Below, one piece after another: positions 50,152-51,207 of a DNA stretch of 51,207 bases. Made by a program: the position numbers and the translations under genes. The notes under the pieces are model-generated. The model saw nothing but the letters and a program-made list of their open reading frames with translations, was not told the origin of the DNA and did not search any database. Every line of letters begins with the position of its first letter. Positions within the stretch are counted from its first letter, which is position 1. Where the stretch lies: contig VSNK01000006.1 of assembly GCA_009774255.1 (NCBI GenBank), forward strand, positions 12,218-63,424. The letters run 5' to 3'. The stretch is from Faecalicatena sp. Its GTDB lineage: Bacteria > Bacillota > Clostridia > Lachnospirales > Lachnospiraceae.

Positions 50152-51207
50152 CTACTTTCTTCTGAATCTCCTTTTTGAAAAACATGCAAACACAATTACA
50201 ACAAAACTCAATAATGCCATCATCCCCCCGAACAGGATTTTTGTCTCATCTCCGGTTTGAACAGCTGTTGTCGGCTTTTTGTCAGAGTCGAGGGAAGAAT
50301 TCGTTACTGCTCCGCCCTGCTGTGTTCCTGTTACATTTGAATCAGAGCCTCCTGGCTTCCCCGGAGTCGGGTTCGTTCCGGGATCTCCCGGCGTTGGAGT
50401 CGCTCCCGTGCCTCCCGGCGTTGGGTTCGTTCCCGTACCTCCCGGAGTCGGGTTCGTTCCCGTACCTCCCGGAGTCGGGTTCGTTCCCGTACCTCCTGGG
50501 GTTGGAGTCGTTCCCGGGTCTTCCGGAGTCGGAGTCGTTCCGGGATCTTCCGGAGCCGGAATCGTTCCGGGATCTCCTGGAGATGGATTTGTCCCTGGGT
50601 CTTCTGGAGTTGGTTCTGTTTTCTGAATTGATATCATAAATGGCGACAGGCTCTCCACCTTGACTTTCACCAGCCCGTCCTTTACTACAGTATCAAATTG
50701 CTCAATGTCTTCTGTTTCCTTTTGATGAAGCACTTTTGCCGCCCTATTATCATACTGTGTTCCAATCTCAAAAGACAGCTCAAACGGACCTTCAATTCTT
50801 CCGCCGCGGACATGTACCTCGTATACTCCAAGGCTTTCCATATTTTCTGGCAAGAGTTTCTTCATCGCTGCATAGATGTCTGTTTCCTCTGCAACTGGTT
50901 CCACGATCAGTACGGCATCCATTGAGAATGTACCCGTGACTACTGTCTTTGGCACCCCTTCTCCTTTCTCTGTGTTTACCATATATTTTTCTTTTTCCGT
51001 ATTGTCCGGTTCCTTCTCCGCCACTTCAATTATGACAGAGGCCGTCAGATTCTCCGGATTTGCATAATCCGCACTTTCCGCAATCTCTCCGGTCAGGGTA
51101 TAGGTTCCGGCGGTATTGCCGTCATACTCTCCTTCCCAGATGATATCCACAGTTACTTCGCTTCCATATCGACATCTGACGCAGCCGACGGAATGCAGAG
51201 TGTAGAT
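50152..51207 (-). CDS. cell-wall-anchored surface protein, C-terminal part (starts beyond the window)
   Basis: The frame is open to the window edge (352 codons visible). It begins in a bacterial Ig-like (Big_4-type) domain (VTVDIIWEGEYDGNTAGTYTLTGEI). A second beta-rich domain follows (GVYEVHVRGGRIEGPFELSFEIGTQYDNRAAKVLHQ...LSPFMISI), then a spacer of about nine 9-residue P/G/T repeats (TPTPGGTGT/NPTPEDPGT). The end is a sortase-type signal, VQTGDE, with a hydrophobic helix (ILFGGMMALLSFVVIVFACF) and positive tail SKRRFRRK. It lacks the Leu-Pro of LPxTG; a non-canonical x-x-TG motif is inferred. The function beyond attachment is unknown. Confidence 0.82.
   Translation of the reverse strand: MYTLHSVGCVRCRYGSEVTVDIIWEGEYDGNTAGTYTLTGEIAESADYANPENLTASVIIEVAEKEPDNTEKEKYMVNTEKGEGVPKTVVTGTFSMDAVLIVEPVAEETDIYAAMKKLLPENMESLGVYEVHVRGGRIEGPFELSFEIGTQYDNRAAKVLHQKETEDIEQFDTVVKDGLVKVKVESLSPFMISIQKTEPTPEDPGTNPSPGDPGTIPAPEDPGTTPTPEDPGTTPTPGGTGTNPTPGGTGTNPTPGGTGTNPTPGGTGATPTPGDPGTNPTPGKPGGSDSNVTGTQQGGAVTNSSLDSDKKPTTAVQTGDETKILFGGMMALLSFVVIVFACFSKRRFRRK

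Overview
The window looks like chromosomal DNA of a gut Lachnospiraceae or close relative (Bacillota, Clostridia). The reasons are a T-box controlled ileS, a CIRCE-controlled hsp20, consensus sigma-A promoters, strong AGGAGG ribosome sites, a galactitol-type PTS operon, ABC/GH36 alpha-galactoside uptake, several AraC regulators, and decayed copies of the AAA-ATPase/DUF4143 and Rpn families common in these genomes. I see no rRNA, tRNA, CRISPR array, prophage or intact transposase. The species cannot be fixed from this sequence alone.

Layout. 0-8.4 kb (minus strand) is housekeeping: the 5' part of glycogen phosphorylase, ileS with its T-box leader, a D,D-carboxypeptidase and a membrane FHA protein. 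8.4-9.25 kb is packed with small non-coding repeats, one nested inside another. 9.27-13.0 kb (plus) holds a DUF6765-type putative metal hydrolase, an AraC regulator and a sugar/maltose-type O-acetyltransferase. 13.1-24.1 kb (minus) is a polyol PTS operon: PRD regulator, EIIA, EIIB, two EIIC proteins, an FGGY kinase, galactitol-1-phosphate-type dehydrogenase, PfkB kinase and class II aldolase. Together they would import a hexitol as its phosphate, oxidise it, phosphorylate it again and split it into triose phosphates. Four of its junctions carry unrelated minisatellites.

25.3-31.0 kb (plus) is an ABC sugar importer with a GH36 alpha-galactosidase. 31-36 kb (minus) is a mixed strip with a Schlafen/AlbA-type ATP-binding regulator, an AraC protein that may control the alpha-galactosidase genes, an Rpn-type nuclease and a broken AAA ATPase. 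36.1-45.1 kb is an AraC regulator divergent from a catabolic cluster of two Gfo/Idh/MocA oxidoreductases, two TIM-barrel isomerase/epimerases, an MFS carrier, a GPH symporter and an MBL-fold hydrolase. This set resembles pathways that oxidise glycosides to 3-keto intermediates before cleavage. 45.2-51.2 kb holds hsp20, a UPF0126/TRIC membrane protein, a cytidine deaminase, the end of a wall-anchored surface protein and several pseudogenes.

The most unusual content is non-coding. At least five families of small structured repeats can be defined here: a 158-255 bp MITE with a TTA target duplication; a 147-148 bp MITE with an 8-bp target duplication; a BIME-like pair of inverted hairpins; a roughly 66-77 bp hairpin repeat sharing CCTGGATAAACCAG; and an intercistronic hairpin element with a GAACGAANGTGAG loop that is amplified three times inside an ABC operon. 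Several neighbouring genes were broken by deletions, and one pseudogene ends inside a repeat.
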